The position numbers and the translations under genes were made by a program. 63,328 bases of DNA. Origin: an uncultured Nesterenkonia sp. (GTDB lineage: Bacteria; Actinomycetota; Actinomycetes; Actinomycetales; Micrococcaceae). Below are positions 42,889 through 52,060 of this stretch, one piece after another. Position 1 is the first letter of the stretch; each line of letters opens with the position of its first letter. The stretch spans positions 1 to 63,328 of the forward strand of contig CANLUC010000008.1 in the NCBI GenBank assembly GCA_947494195.1, given 5' to 3'. The notes under the pieces are model-generated. The model had not been told where the DNA came from. It was given only the letters and a program-made list of their open reading frames with translations, and made no database searches.

Positions 42889-45072
42889 TCAGTCGAGCTG
42901 CTGCCAGAGCCAGCGGTAGATCAGCGCATTCATGGTGGCCTGCTGCTCCGGGTTCGCCGCCCCGCCATGCCCACCTTCGGTGTTCTCCCAGTAGGTGACA
43001 TCCGCGCCCAGGGACTCCAGGGCGGCCGTCATCTTCCGGGCGTGCCCCGGATGGACTCGGTCATCGCGGGTGGAGGTGGTCAGCAGCACCGGCGGGTACT
43101 CCACACCCTCGGCGAGCAGGTGGTACGGGGAGAAGTCGGCCATGTACTCCCAGTCGTCGGTCTCTGGGTCGCCGTATTCGGCACGCCAGGAGGCTCCGGC
43201 GAGCAGCTGCGCGAACCGGCGCATGTCCAGCAGCGGCACCTGGATCACGACGGCGCCGAACAGCTCCGGGTACTGGGTGAGCATGTTTCCGGTGAGCAGC
43301 CCACCGTTGGAGCCGCCCCGGCAGGCGAGCTTCTCGACAGTGGTCACACCGGTGGCGACCAGGTCCCGCGCCACGGCGGCGAAGTCCTCGTTCGCCCGGT
43401 TGCGGTTCTCCTTCAGCGCTGCCTGGTGCCAGCCGGGCCCGTACTCCCCACCGCCACGGATGTTCGCCACGGCAAAGACTCCGCCGGCCTCCAGCCAGGC
43501 CTTGCCGGCCAGTCCCAGGTAGCTCGGGGTCTGCGAGATCTGGAATCCGCCGTAGCCGTAGAGGATGGTCGGGTGGGGTTCGGGGCCGGCGATCTGAGTG
43601 GCGCCGGGCACCTGGTCCTGCGCGGCGGTCTCGGCAGCCTGCACCGCCTCGGCACGGCCGATCAGGAAGTACGGGATCCGCGTGCCGTCGTCGCTGGTGG
43701 CGAAGGCCTGCACCGAGGCGAGCCCCTCAGCCTCGAACCGCTCGGGCGCCTGTTTCACCAGCTCGAGGCCTGGCTGCTCGCCAGTCCGCAGCGCCGTGAG
43801 GTCTCCGCGGTAGAGGCTGGTGGGCGTGACCCAGTCATTGCTGGTCACCCACACCTCCTCGGAGTCCTCCGCGTCCACCGCACCGACGCTGAGTGATCCC
43901 CCGAGATCCTCGAACACCGCAGCATTCTGCCACTGGCCGTCCTCCCGCCAATGGGCCTGGACCCGGTGGATCACGTCCTCAAGGAGGGTCAGCACGAACA
44001 TCTCGCGGGTCACCGCGACGTTGAGCAGCGCGGCGGACTCGGTGGGTTCGAAGAGCACGCTCAGCTCCGGCTCCCCGGCGAGGAACGCCTCGGCGTCACC
44101 GACGATCAGGCTTCCCCCGCGGTACTCCACCCCGTGGTGGGTGAAGTCGGTGCGCGGACGCAGCACGATCAGGTCCCGATGGAAACCCACGGAGACGTCG
44201 GTGGGCACCTCGACCCGGGTCAGCGCATCCCCAGCCTCAGGGTCCAGCAGGTAGGTCTCGCGGTCGTAGAAGCCCAGCAGCCTGACCCCGAAGTGGCGTT
44301 CAAAGCCGGGGGTGCTGTCATAGCCGACGACGGCGGTCATCTCGTCGGGCTCGACGCTGAGGACCGCGCGGGCTTCGGCCAGCGGTGTGCCGCGGTGCCA
44401 GCGCCGGGCGACGCGGGGGTATCCGGAGCTCGTGACGGCGTCCGAGCCGGCGTCGTGGGTCATGTACACGGTGTCGCGGTCGATCCAGCTGAGTCCGCCC
44501 TTGCCCTGAGGCAGGTGGAAGCCGCCGTCGGACTCGGCGACGAAGCTCTTCGTGACCAGGTCGAACTCGCGGGTGACATCGGCGTCGGAACCACCCGGGG
44601 ACAGCGAGATCAGCGTGTGGCGCCACGGGGAGTCGTCGTCGTTGCTGTCTTGGGTGTTGCTGTGCGGACGCAGCACCTCCGCGCCGTGCCAGACCCAGGT
44701 GACGCCCTCCTCAGCGCTGAGCGCATCGAGATCGAGCAGGATCTCCCACTCGGGGGCCTCGGTGCGGTAGGAGTCCTCGGTGGTGCGTCGCCACAGCCCC
44801 TGCGGGTGCTCGGCGTCGGTCCAGAAGTTATAGAGATGCTCGCCGCGCTTGGTCACCCCGGGGATGCGGTCGGAGGCGTCGAGGATGTCGCGCAGCTGGG
44901 TGCGCAGCGGAGCGAACTCAGCGTCCTGGATGCGCTCCTCGGCACGCGCGTTGCGCTCACGCACCCAATCCAGCGCACGGTCTCCGCCGACCTCCTCGAG
45001 CCACAGATGCGGATCGGCCTCGGCAGGGTCGCGGTGCGGATCGATCAGGTGCTTTGCCGAAGGGAGAGTCAT
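42889..45072 (-). CDS. Prolyl oligopeptidase family serine peptidase (S9A)
   Basis: A 727-residue cytoplasmic peptidase cleaving short peptides, typically after proline. The C-terminal alpha/beta hydrolase domain has the nucleophile in [12 protein letters not shown], the acid in [13 protein letters not shown] and the histidine in [13 protein letters not shown]. The N-terminal part begins [26 protein letters not shown], typical of S9A enzymes, and continues as a beta-propeller. TAGGAT (plus 45079-45084) six bases before the ATG suggests a leaderless mRNA. Palindrome copy B begins five bases further upstream and covers the -35 region. Confidence 0.92.
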   Translation of the reverse strand: MTLPSAKHLIDPHRDPAEADPHLWLEEVGGDRALDWVRERNARAEERIQDAEFAPLRTQLRDILDASDRIPGVTKRGEHLYNFWTDAEHPQGLWRRTTEDSYRTEAPEWEILLDLDALSAEEGVTWVWHGAEVLRPHSNTQDSNDDDSPWRHTLISLSPGGSDADVTREFDLVTKSFVAESDGGFHLPQGKGGLSWIDRDTVYMTHDAGSDAVTSSGYPRVARRWHRGTPLAEARAVLSVEPDEMTAVVGYDSTPGFERHFGVRLLGFYDRETYLLDPEAGDALTRVEVPTDVSVGFHRDLIVLRPRTDFTHHGVEYRGGSLIVGDAEAFLAGEPELSVLFEPTESAALLNVAVTREMFVLTLLEDVIHRVQAHWREDGQWQNAAVFEDLGGSLSVGAVDAEDSEEVWVTSNDWVTPTSLYRGDLTALRTGEQPGLELVKQAPERFEAEGLASVQAFATSDDGTRIPYFLIGRAEAVQAAETAAQDQVPGATQIAGPEPHPTILYGYGGFQISQTPSYLGLAGKAWLEAGGVFAVANIRGGGEYGPGWHQAALKENRNRANEDFAAVARDLVATGVTTVEKLACRGGSNGGLLTGNMLTQYPELFGAVVIQVPLLDMRRFAQLLAGASWRAEYGDPETDDWEYMADFSPYHLLAEGVEYPPVLLTTSTRDDRVHPGHARKMTAALESLGADVTYWENTEGGHGGAANPEQQATMNALIYRWLWQQLD

Positions 45073-45088
45073 GCCCCAATCCTAGCCA

Positions 45089-45169
45089 CCCGCGTTTTAC
45101 CCGGGCTTACGTGGTCTACCGGGGCGACGGTCGGCCGGGTAGACCACGCAGCGGGAGGTAAAACGCGGG
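45089..45169. repeat. Dispersed nested palindrome, copy B (most symmetric)
   Basis: Perfect 13-bp outer arms CCCGCGTTTTACC (45089-45101) and GGTAAAACGCGGG (45157-45169), and perfect 10-bp inner arms GTGGTCTACC (45111-45120) and GGTAGACCAC (45138-45147), around a GC-rich centre containing CGACGG. It lies between the ppc stop and the oligopeptidase promoter. It may act as a terminator for ppc, but its sequence is shared with copies A and C. Confidence 0.9.
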
Positions 45170-45177
45170 GGGGAGGG

Positions 45178-47877
45178 TCAGCCGGTGTTCTGCAGGCCTG
45201 CCGCCACGCCCTTGAGCGAGATCAGCAGCAGGTTCCGCGGATCGTCGATCTGGTCGTCGGTGAGCGTGCCCGAGCGCAGCACGCGCAGGGCACGCAGCTG
45301 GATCAGCGAGAGCGCGTCCACGTAGGGGTTGCGCAGCTGCACGGCACGGCCGAGCACCTGGTGCTTCTCGAGCAGCCGCTGCTGCTCGGTGATGGTCAGC
45401 ACCCACTTGGAGGTCAGATCGAACTCCTCCAGGACCACCTCGGTGAGGTCCTCGCGGCCCCCGAGGTCCAGGTAGCGCTGGGCGATGCGGCGGTCGGTCT
45501 TGGCCAGGGACATCTCGATGTTGTCGATCAGCGCGCGGAAGAGCGGCCATTCGGCATAGGCCTGACGCAGCAGCTCGGGATCGTCGACCGATTCCAGGGC
45601 GCTGCCCAGCCCGTACCAGCCGGTGAGGTTGATCCGCGCCTGACCCCAGGCGAAGTTCCACGGGATGGCCCGGAGGTCTTCGAGGGACTCCACCGAGAGC
45701 CCCCGCTTGGCCGGTCGGGAGCCGATGGCCAGCAGACCCACCTCGTCCTGCGGGGTGACTTCCGCGAACCACGGGGCAAAGCCTTCGGCGTTGACCAGAC
45801 CGTGGAAGCGCTCCCTTGAGACGGCGTCCATCTTCTCGGCCAGACCGGCGTAGCGCTGCGCTGCCTCAGCGTTGCGACGCTCCGTGGAGGGTGCCGAGGC
45901 CATCAGCGTGGCGGCGGCGACCTGCTCGATGTGGCGCAGGGCGATCTCCGGGTTGCCGTAGCGGGCGGAGATGACCTCCCCCTGCTCGGTGACCTTGAAG
46001 CGCAGGTCCACCGAATGCGGCGGCTGCGCGAGGATGGCCCGGTTCGCGGGACCTCCGCCGCGGCCCAGTGCGCCACCGCGACCGTGGAACTGGGTCAGCG
46101 TGATCTCGTGCTTGTTCGCCCAGGCGGCGATCTTCTCCTGCGCCTCGTACAGCGCCAGTGTGGCCGAGACCGGGCCGACGTCCTTCGCGGAGTCGGAGTA
46201 GCCCAGCATGATCTCCATGCGGCGACCCGTCTCCTCCAGCCGGGCCTGCACTGCCGGGTTGTGCAGCATCTCTTCGAGGATCTCCGGCGCATTGCGCAGG
46301 TCCTCGTAGGTCTCGAAGAGCGGGATCACGTCGAGCACGGGGGCGTTCTCCGCCCCGCCCATGGCCTTCTCGGCCAGGGTGTAGACATCGGCGAGGTTCT
46401 GCGCGGACTGGGTGAAGGAGACGATGTAGCGCCGTGCGGCGTCCACGCCGTAGCGCTGCTGGACCGAGGCGATGGCGCGGAAGGTCTCCAGCACCTCTTC
46501 TCCCGGGACCGCCATCTTCTCCACCGAGGCGGGGTCCTCGAGCCAGGCGAGGGTCTGCGCGTGCACCTTGGAGTGCTGGCGGACCTCCAGCTCGGCCAGG
46601 TGGAAGCCGAAGGTCTGCACCTGCCAGATGAGTTCCTGCAGATCACCGTAGGCTGCGCGCTTGGCGCCTGCCTCGACGAGCGAGTCCTGCACGACCCGCA
46701 GGTCGGCGATGAGCTCCCCGGGCACTGCATAGGCCAGATCGGCGTTGCGTTCGCGGGTGGCCTGGATGCGTCCGGTGATGGCGAGCAGGACCTGCCGGTG
46801 CGGCTCCCCGGGGGAATGCTGGGAGGCCTGCTCGGCGAGCTCTTCGGAGAGCTGGCGCTGCCGGTTCCACAGTGTCTCGAGGCCCTGGCTCGCCGGGGTG
46901 TAGCGGTCATCCAGGGTCAGCGACATGCCGGTCCGGCGGGCCCGGTTCTCGTGATCGGCGAGCACGCGGTCCGCGGCCTGCGCCACGGCCTTGCGGGTGA
47001 TGGTGGCGGTGACGTTCGGGTTCCCGTCCCGGTCCCCGGCGATCCAGGAGCCGAGCCGGATGAAGGCTGGGGCCTTGGGCGCCTCGGCGCCGGAGGCCTC
47101 TCCCTGCAGCCAGTCGTCCATGCGGCGGTAGGCCTGGGTGAAGACGGAGGAGAAGGAGGAGTCGAAGACTCCCAGGGCGGTGCGCACCTCGTCCAGCGGG
47201 GAGGGGCTGGAGACGCGAAGCTGGGCGGTGCGCCACATGTTGTCGATCTCTTCGAGGATCTCGCGGCGGTTCTTGGCCAGCGCGGTGGGGCCCACCCGGG
47301 CGTCGTCGCGCGCGTCGAGCAGGGCGCCGATGCGCCGCACGGAGGCGGTGATGGCGTTGCGGCGTGCCTCGGTGGGGTGCGCGGTGAGCACGGGGTGGAA
47401 GCGCAGCTCCTTGAGCCGACGCTCGGCCTCGCGCTCGCCGACCTCGTCGGCGAGGTGGGTGAAGGCCGCGGCCACCGAATCGGTGGGGGCCTGCTCGGCC
47501 AGGGGAAGCTCACCGTCGCGGATGCGCAGAGTGCGCACGCGGTGCTGCTCCTCGGCGAGGTTGGCCAGCAGGAAGTAGGAGGTGAACGCGCGAGCGACCT
47601 CTTTGGCGCGTTCTGCGGAGAAGGAGGCGACCAGCTCTTCGGCGCGTTCGAGGGTCTCGCCGCTGGGGTCCTCCAGGGCCGCGATGGTCAGTTCGCGCAG
47701 CGCCTCGACGTCGGCGAGCAGTCCCTCGGAGCCGTACTCCTCGAGCACCTGGCCCAGCAGTCCGCCGAGCAGGCTCACGTCACGGCGCATGGCCTCGGGC
47801 ACCTCGTGGGTGGCCTGGACGCGGGTGATGCTGCCGGTGGCCGGCGAGCTCGCCGGTATCGGGTGTTCCTGGGTCAT
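45178..47877 (-). CDS. ppc: Phosphoenolpyruvate carboxylase
   Basis: Ppc carboxylates PEP to oxaloacetate, replenishing the TCA cycle. The 899-residue length is normal. Catalytic signatures are LTAHPTEARRNAI (with the active-site His) and IMLGYSDSAKDVGPVSA, plus FHGRGGALGRGGGP. The C-terminus ends LLISLKGVAAGLQNTG, as expected. I chose the ATG at 47877 (MTQEHP), preceded by AAGGAG; the frame is open upstream to 47919. It stands between dnaG and the oligopeptidase gene, all on the minus strand. Confidence 0.96.
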   Translation of the reverse strand: MTQEHPIPASSPATGSITRVQATHEVPEAMRRDVSLLGGLLGQVLEEYGSEGLLADVEALRELTIAALEDPSGETLERAEELVASFSAERAKEVARAFTSYFLLANLAEEQHRVRTLRIRDGELPLAEQAPTDSVAAAFTHLADEVGEREAERRLKELRFHPVLTAHPTEARRNAITASVRRIGALLDARDDARVGPTALAKNRREILEEIDNMWRTAQLRVSSPSPLDEVRTALGVFDSSFSSVFTQAYRRMDDWLQGEASGAEAPKAPAFIRLGSWIAGDRDGNPNVTATITRKAVAQAADRVLADHENRARRTGMSLTLDDRYTPASQGLETLWNRQRQLSEELAEQASQHSPGEPHRQVLLAITGRIQATRERNADLAYAVPGELIADLRVVQDSLVEAGAKRAAYGDLQELIWQVQTFGFHLAELEVRQHSKVHAQTLAWLEDPASVEKMAVPGEEVLETFRAIASVQQRYGVDAARRYIVSFTQSAQNLADVYTLAEKAMGGAENAPVLDVIPLFETYEDLRNAPEILEEMLHNPAVQARLEETGRRMEIMLGYSDSAKDVGPVSATLALYEAQEKIAAWANKHEITLTQFHGRGGALGRGGGPANRAILAQPPHSVDLRFKVTEQGEVISARYGNPEIALRHIEQVAAATLMASAPSTERRNAEAAQRYAGLAEKMDAVSRERFHGLVNAEGFAPWFAEVTPQDEVGLLAIGSRPAKRGLSVESLEDLRAIPWNFAWGQARINLTGWYGLGSALESVDDPELLRQAYAEWPLFRALIDNIEMSLAKTDRRIAQRYLDLGGREDLTEVVLEEFDLTSKWVLTITEQQRLLEKHQVLGRAVQLRNPYVDALSLIQLRALRVLRSGTLTDDQIDDPRNLLLISLKGVAAGLQNTG

Positions 47878-48083
47878 GTGAATCTCCTTCTCGGATGCTT
47901 CACGTGACCCCATCGTCACGTCTGGTGGACCTGTCGGGCACCAGGAGCGCGCTCAGGTGGCGCGCCCACTGTGTTCGAGGCAACACGTTATCAAGCTCCG
48001 GGTCAGGCCCGAAGTCAGGTGCAATATTGTCCTGCTGGAAATCGGCCGGGGCACGCCGGCAGCTGCCATCCAGAGGTCTGAGA
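47878..48083 (-). promoter_or_regulatory. Gap between dnaG and ppc
   Basis: This 206-base gap has no gene. It holds the ppc ribosome site (AAGGAG) and presumably its promoter. An AT-rich patch with AATATT near 48022-48029 and TAACGT near 47985-47990 (minus strand) are -10 candidates. No strong hairpin is visible for dnaG termination. Confidence 0.35.
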
Positions 48084-49994
48084 TCAGGCCCACTCAGCTT
48101 CGCGCAGCGCACGACGCCGCTGCTCCAGCCCCATCAGCTCGCGGTTGATGGCCTGATGCTCCTCCGGGCTGCGTGCCGGATCCATCCGTTGGAGCCGGCC
48201 GAGCAGATTGGCCTTCTGGTGGGTGATCTTCAGCTCCACGAGCCGGTTGAGGATGGACTGGCAGTACTTCTCCAGGTGCTCGTCGGAGTTGGTGGGAAGG
48301 GCGGTGACTGCGAGCTCGGAGACGAAGGACTTGATCGGCTCGGGCACTTCATCGCGCACCGCGTTGACCCAGTTGCGCGGATCCGAGGCTGAGGCGGCGG
48401 CGATGCGCACGCCGTCGTGGATCGCCTGATGCGCCGGGGCGGTGAAGCGGACCGTGAAGATCTCTTCCCACTGCTCGGCGGTCAGGTGCGTCGGGTGCTG
48501 GAGGATGACTTCCAGCGCCTGGCGTTCCATCAGCACCGCGGGATCACGCGTGTCCGGTCGGGTGAAGCCTCGGCCCCCGCGCGGGTCCGTGGCGGGAGAC
48601 TCGCGCCGCTGGCCGCTGGGCTGGTTCGACGCAGAGGACTTCTCCGCCTCCTGCTGGGGTGAGGGCTGGTGCTTCTGCGCGTAGGTGACCGCACGGGCGA
48701 CGTCGTCCATCTCGGCTCCGAGCCAGCCGGCCAGTTCGCGGGTGTAGGCGGGGCGCAGCGCAGGGTCCTTGATTCCGCCCACGATCGGGGCGGTGGCGCG
48801 CAGCGCGCCCACCCTGCCTTCGATGGTGTTCAGGTCGAACTCGCGCAGCTTCGCGCGGATGGCGAACTCGAAGAGCGGGGTCTTGGAGTTGACGAGCTCC
48901 TTGACCGCCTCGTCTCCGCGGTGCTGGCGGATGTCGCAGGGGTCCATTCCCTCGGGGCCCACGGCGATGAAGGTCTTGGCGAGGAACATGTGGTCCTCCT
49001 TGAAGGCCTTCAGCGCCGCCTGCTGGCCTGCCTGATCGCCGTCGAAGGTGAAGATGACCTCCCCGGCGCCGCCCTCGTCCGAGATCAGCCGGCGCGCGAT
49101 CCGGATGTGGCCCTCGCCGAAGGCGGTGCCGCAGGTGGCCACTGCGGTCTCGACCCCGGCCACGTGGCAGGCCATGACGTCGGTGTAGCCCTCGACCACG
49201 ACCAGCTGGCGCTGCTTGGCGACGTGGCGCTTGGCGTGCTCGATCCCGTAGAGCACCTGGGACTTCTTATAGATGGCGGTCTCCGGGGAGTTCAGGTACT
49301 TGGGGCCCTTGTCCTCCTCGTAGAGGTGCCGGCCGCCGAAGCCCACGGTGTTGCCGATCATGTCGCGGATCGGCCACATGAGCCGGCCGCGGAAACGGTC
49401 ATAGATTCCGCGGCTGCCGGAGGAGAACATTCCGGTCTCGGTGAGCTCCTCCTCGGAGAAGCCCTTGGAGCGCAGGTGCTTGAGCAGGTTGTCCCAGCCC
49501 TTGGGGGCGTACCCCACGGAGAACTGGGCGGCATGTTCGCGGGTGAATCCTCGGCCGGTGAGCATCTGGCGGGCGGTCTGCGCCTCGGGGCTCTGCAGGG
49601 CCTGCTGGAAGAACTCATCGGCGATCTTATGCGCGTCGAGAAGCCGCTGGCGGCGTCCGATCTCGGCCTTGTCGGGGCCCTTGCCGCCGTCCTCGTAGCG
49701 CAGCTCGATCCCGAGCCTGCCGGCGAGCTTCTCCACGGTCTCCTGGAAGCTGGTGTGCTCCATGCCCATGAGGAAGGCGATCACGTCGCCGGACTCTCCG
49801 CAGCCGAAGCAGTGGAAGGTGCCGACCTGGGGGCGGATGTGGAAGCTTGGTGAGCGCTCATCGTGGAACGGGCAGAGGCCCTTCCATGAGCCGATTCCGG
49901 CGCCTTTGAGCGTGACGTACTGTTCGACGACCTCGCGGAGGTCCGCACGCTCGCGCACAGCGTCGATATCCTCGCGTTTGATCAGTCCGGCCAT
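48084..49994 (-). CDS. dnaG: DNA primase
   Basis: DnaG makes RNA primers for replication. The 636-residue protein has the N-terminal CHC2 zinc ribbon (LCPFHDERSPSF ... FHCFGCGESGD, residues 41-69), the RNA-polymerase basic motif (KGPKYLNSPET) and the Toprim domain (VVVEGYTDVMACH, then FTFDGDQAG). A C-terminal helicase-binding domain follows a Ser/Gln-rich linker. TAGATT (plus 50001-50006) six bases before the ATG points to a leaderless mRNA. Confidence 0.96.
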   Translation of the reverse strand: MAGLIKREDIDAVRERADLREVVEQYVTLKGAGIGSWKGLCPFHDERSPSFHIRPQVGTFHCFGCGESGDVIAFLMGMEHTSFQETVEKLAGRLGIELRYEDGGKGPDKAEIGRRQRLLDAHKIADEFFQQALQSPEAQTARQMLTGRGFTREHAAQFSVGYAPKGWDNLLKHLRSKGFSEEELTETGMFSSGSRGIYDRFRGRLMWPIRDMIGNTVGFGGRHLYEEDKGPKYLNSPETAIYKKSQVLYGIEHAKRHVAKQRQLVVVEGYTDVMACHVAGVETAVATCGTAFGEGHIRIARRLISDEGGAGEVIFTFDGDQAGQQAALKAFKEDHMFLAKTFIAVGPEGMDPCDIRQHRGDEAVKELVNSKTPLFEFAIRAKLREFDLNTIEGRVGALRATAPIVGGIKDPALRPAYTRELAGWLGAEMDDVARAVTYAQKHQPSPQQEAEKSSASNQPSGQRRESPATDPRGGRGFTRPDTRDPAVLMERQALEVILQHPTHLTAEQWEEIFTVRFTAPAHQAIHDGVRIAAASASDPRNWVNAVRDEVPEPIKSFVSELAVTALPTNSDEHLEKYCQSILNRLVELKITHQKANLLGRLQRMDPARSPEEHQAINRELMGLEQRRRALREAEWA

Positions 49995-50092
49995 GGTCCT
50001 AATCTACTCGGCGCGGCCAAATCATGACCGGTCGGCGCCGGTCCTGTGGAGAGCCCCCGAGGAGTGCGCCCGTGAGGGTGTTGAACTCTCGC

Positions 50093-50098
50093 TAGGCT
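50093..50098 (+). promoter_or_regulatory. -10 element of the YbaK gene
   Basis: TAGGCT ends seven bases before the ATG at 50106, the common leaderless arrangement in this window. Confidence 0.5.
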
Positions 50099-50105
50099 GG
50101 GGAGC

Positions 50106-50603
50106 ATGAGTGAACTTTCCGGACGTGAGCGCGTGCAGGCAGATGCCGATTCCCGGGCGGTGACCCTTGAGTTCGTCCAGCGCGGACCCGCGTCCTCCCT
50201 GGAGGAGGCGGCGCAGAATCTCGGCGTCGAGCCGCGGGAGATCGTCAAGACCCTGGTGGCCAAGGCGAAGGTCACCCAGTCCGCCACCGAGCACAGCTAT
50301 GTGGTGGCGCTGATCCCCGGAGACAAGCAGGTGGACTGGGCCAAGCTGCGCCGGCTCGCGGGGATGAAGAAGATGTCGATGACCGCACCCGAGGAGGCGG
50401 TGGAGGCCACCGGGTACCACCCGGGCACGATCACCCCGTTCGGCGCGCGCACCGCCTCCGGTGAGCAGTGGCCGATCTACGCGGATGACTCGATCTCGGG
50501 CAGGATCGCCATGGGCGCCGGTGAACCGGATCTGAACCTCTTCGTGGACGCAGACGAGCTGTTCGCGGCCTTCGACGTCGTCGTCGGAGACATCGGCAAG
50601 TAG
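50106..50603 (+). CDS. YbaK/EbsC family aminoacyl-tRNA deacylase
   Basis: A 165-residue editing-domain protein that hydrolyses mischarged tRNA (Cys- or Ala-tRNA-Pro in characterised members). Features: LGVEPREIVKTLVAKAK, YVVALIPGDKQVDWAKL with the family's central strand, TGYHPGTITPFGAR and a C-terminal GAGEPDLNLFVDADELFAAF. The lysine of IVKTLV is expected to be catalytic. It is the only plus-strand gene among the minus-strand housekeeping genes here. Confidence 0.87.
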   Translation: MSELSGRERVQADADSRAVTLEFVQRGPASSLEEAAQNLGVEPREIVKTLVAKAKVTQSATEHSYVVALIPGDKQVDWAKLRRLAGMKKMSMTAPEEAVEATGYHPGTITPFGARTASGEQWPIYADDSISGRIAMGAGEPDLNLFVDADELFAAFDVVVGDIGK

Positions 50604-50620
50604 CGCACCCTCCCCTGCGC

Positions 50621-50688
50621 TGAGCGGCGGATTCTCCGATCATCAGGGCCCTGCTTCCGCATGAGATGCCCCGAGAATCCGCCCCTCA
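50621..50688. repeat. Palindrome between convergent YbaK and dgt genes
   Basis: Arms TGAGCGGCGGATTCTC (50621-50636) and GAGAATCCGCCCCTCA (50673-50688) match at 15 of 16 positions. AGGGCCCT (50645-50652) is a second palindrome inside. It lies between converging genes, so a bidirectional terminator is the simplest reading, though no T-run is present. Confidence 0.7.
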
Positions 50689-50727
50689 ACGGGAGGCCGT
50701 TCAACGCGCGGCCCCCAACGCGAGGGG

Positions 50728-52050
50728 TTACGCGAAGAGGCGGTTGAAGACGGGGCGGCCGTTGACCAGGGTGGCGTACCACTCCAGCGCCGCACCGTCG
50801 GTCAGCGAGGCGATCTGATCGATGATCGCGCGCTGGCGACCGGACTCATCCGCCGCGTCATGGAAGTCCGCCTGGAACGGAGGCTCCAGGAACTGGTCCG
50901 CGGTCTCGCTGAGCAGCGCGTGCAGGCCCTCGATGACCTCGCTCTGCCGCGCGTAGACGGGCTTCTGCTCGCGCGAGGCCATGATGTAGTTCGCCGCGAT
51001 CCCCTTCATCAGCGAGATCTCTTCGAGCGTCTCGCGCGGCACCACGAGGTCTGCCTCATGCCGGACAAGCGGACGGTCGCCGTAGGCCTCTCGGGTGGCG
51101 GTGAAGATCGCGTGGGAGAACCGGCCGATGAGCTCGCTGGTCATGTTCTTCAGCGCCGCCAGCGCCTTCCGTGAGCCGTCGGACTCCCCCACCCAGGACT
51201 CCGCGGAAGCCAGGCGCTCGAGCGCGGCCTCGATCCGCTCCGGGTCGGTCTCGGGCAGGTACCAGTCGTGGGTGGTCTGCACCACGCGGCGTCGCTGCAG
51301 CGGGTCGGTGAGGAACTTCAGCTGGAATCGACCGTTGACCACGCCGTCTTCGATGTCATGCACTGAATAGGCGATGTCATCGGCGGCGTCCATCACCTGG
51401 GCCTCCATGGACTTGCGCCGTCCCGCCACGCCCTCACGGATCCAGTGGAACACCTCGAGGTCATCGGCATAGGCCCCGAACTTCGGGCTGCGGCTGCCAT
51501 CGGGCAGCGTCGGAGCCTCGTGGGTCTGCCAGGGGTACTTGACCGCGGCATCGAGCGAGGCGCGGGTCAGGTTCAGCCCGGCCGAGCGCCCGTCGGGGTG
51601 GAACCGCTTGGTTTCCAGCCGGGTCAGCAGCCGCAGCGTCTGCGCGTTGCCCTCGAATCCGCCGTGCTCGGCGGCCAGCGTGTTCAGCACGGTCTCGCCG
51701 TGGTGGCCGAAGGGCGGATGCCCGAGATCATGAGAGAGGCAGGCGGCGTCGACGACGTCGGGATCGCAGCCCAGCAGCCGACCGAGGTCTCGGCCCACCT
51801 GCGCGACCTCCAGCGAATGGGTCAGCCGGGTGCGGGAGAAGTCATCGATGTCCGGGGAGACCACCTGGGTCTTGGCGCCGAGTCGGCGCAGCGCGGAGGA
51901 GTGCAGCAGCCTGGCGCGGTCGCGCTCGAAGCTGGACCGGTAGACCGACTTTCCATGCTCGGGCACCCAGCGGGCCTCGTCCGCCTCGGTGTAGCCCGGC
52001 CGCAGGGTCGCGTATCCGCCCTCCACTCGCTCCACATTCTGCGCACTCAT
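50728..52050 (-). CDS. dgt: Deoxyguanosinetriphosphate triphosphohydrolase-like protein
   Basis: An HD-domain enzyme hydrolysing dNTPs to deoxynucleoside and triphosphate. The 440-residue protein has the metal-binding motifs RLTHSLEVAQVGRDL, CLSHDLGHPPFGHHGE and MDAADDIAYSVHDIEDG. LLHSSALRRLGAKTQV near the N-terminus is typical. TAAGGT (plus 52058-52063), which overlaps the dusB stop codon, lies seven bases before the ATG, so dgt may have its own leaderless promoter as well as read-through from dusB, only 10 bases away. Confidence 0.9.
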   Translation of the reverse strand: MSAQNVERVEGGYATLRPGYTEADEARWVPEHGKSVYRSSFERDRARLLHSSALRRLGAKTQVVSPDIDDFSRTRLTHSLEVAQVGRDLGRLLGCDPDVVDAACLSHDLGHPPFGHHGETVLNTLAAEHGGFEGNAQTLRLLTRLETKRFHPDGRSAGLNLTRASLDAAVKYPWQTHEAPTLPDGSRSPKFGAYADDLEVFHWIREGVAGRRKSMEAQVMDAADDIAYSVHDIEDGVVNGRFQLKFLTDPLQRRRVVQTTHDWYLPETDPERIEAALERLASAESWVGESDGSRKALAALKNMTSELIGRFSHAIFTATREAYGDRPLVRHEADLVVPRETLEEISLMKGIAANYIMASREQKPVYARQSEVIEGLHALLSETADQFLEPPFQADFHDAADESGRQRAIIDQIASLTDGAALEWYATLVNGRPVFNRLFA

Positions 52051-52060
52051 GCGTCCAACC

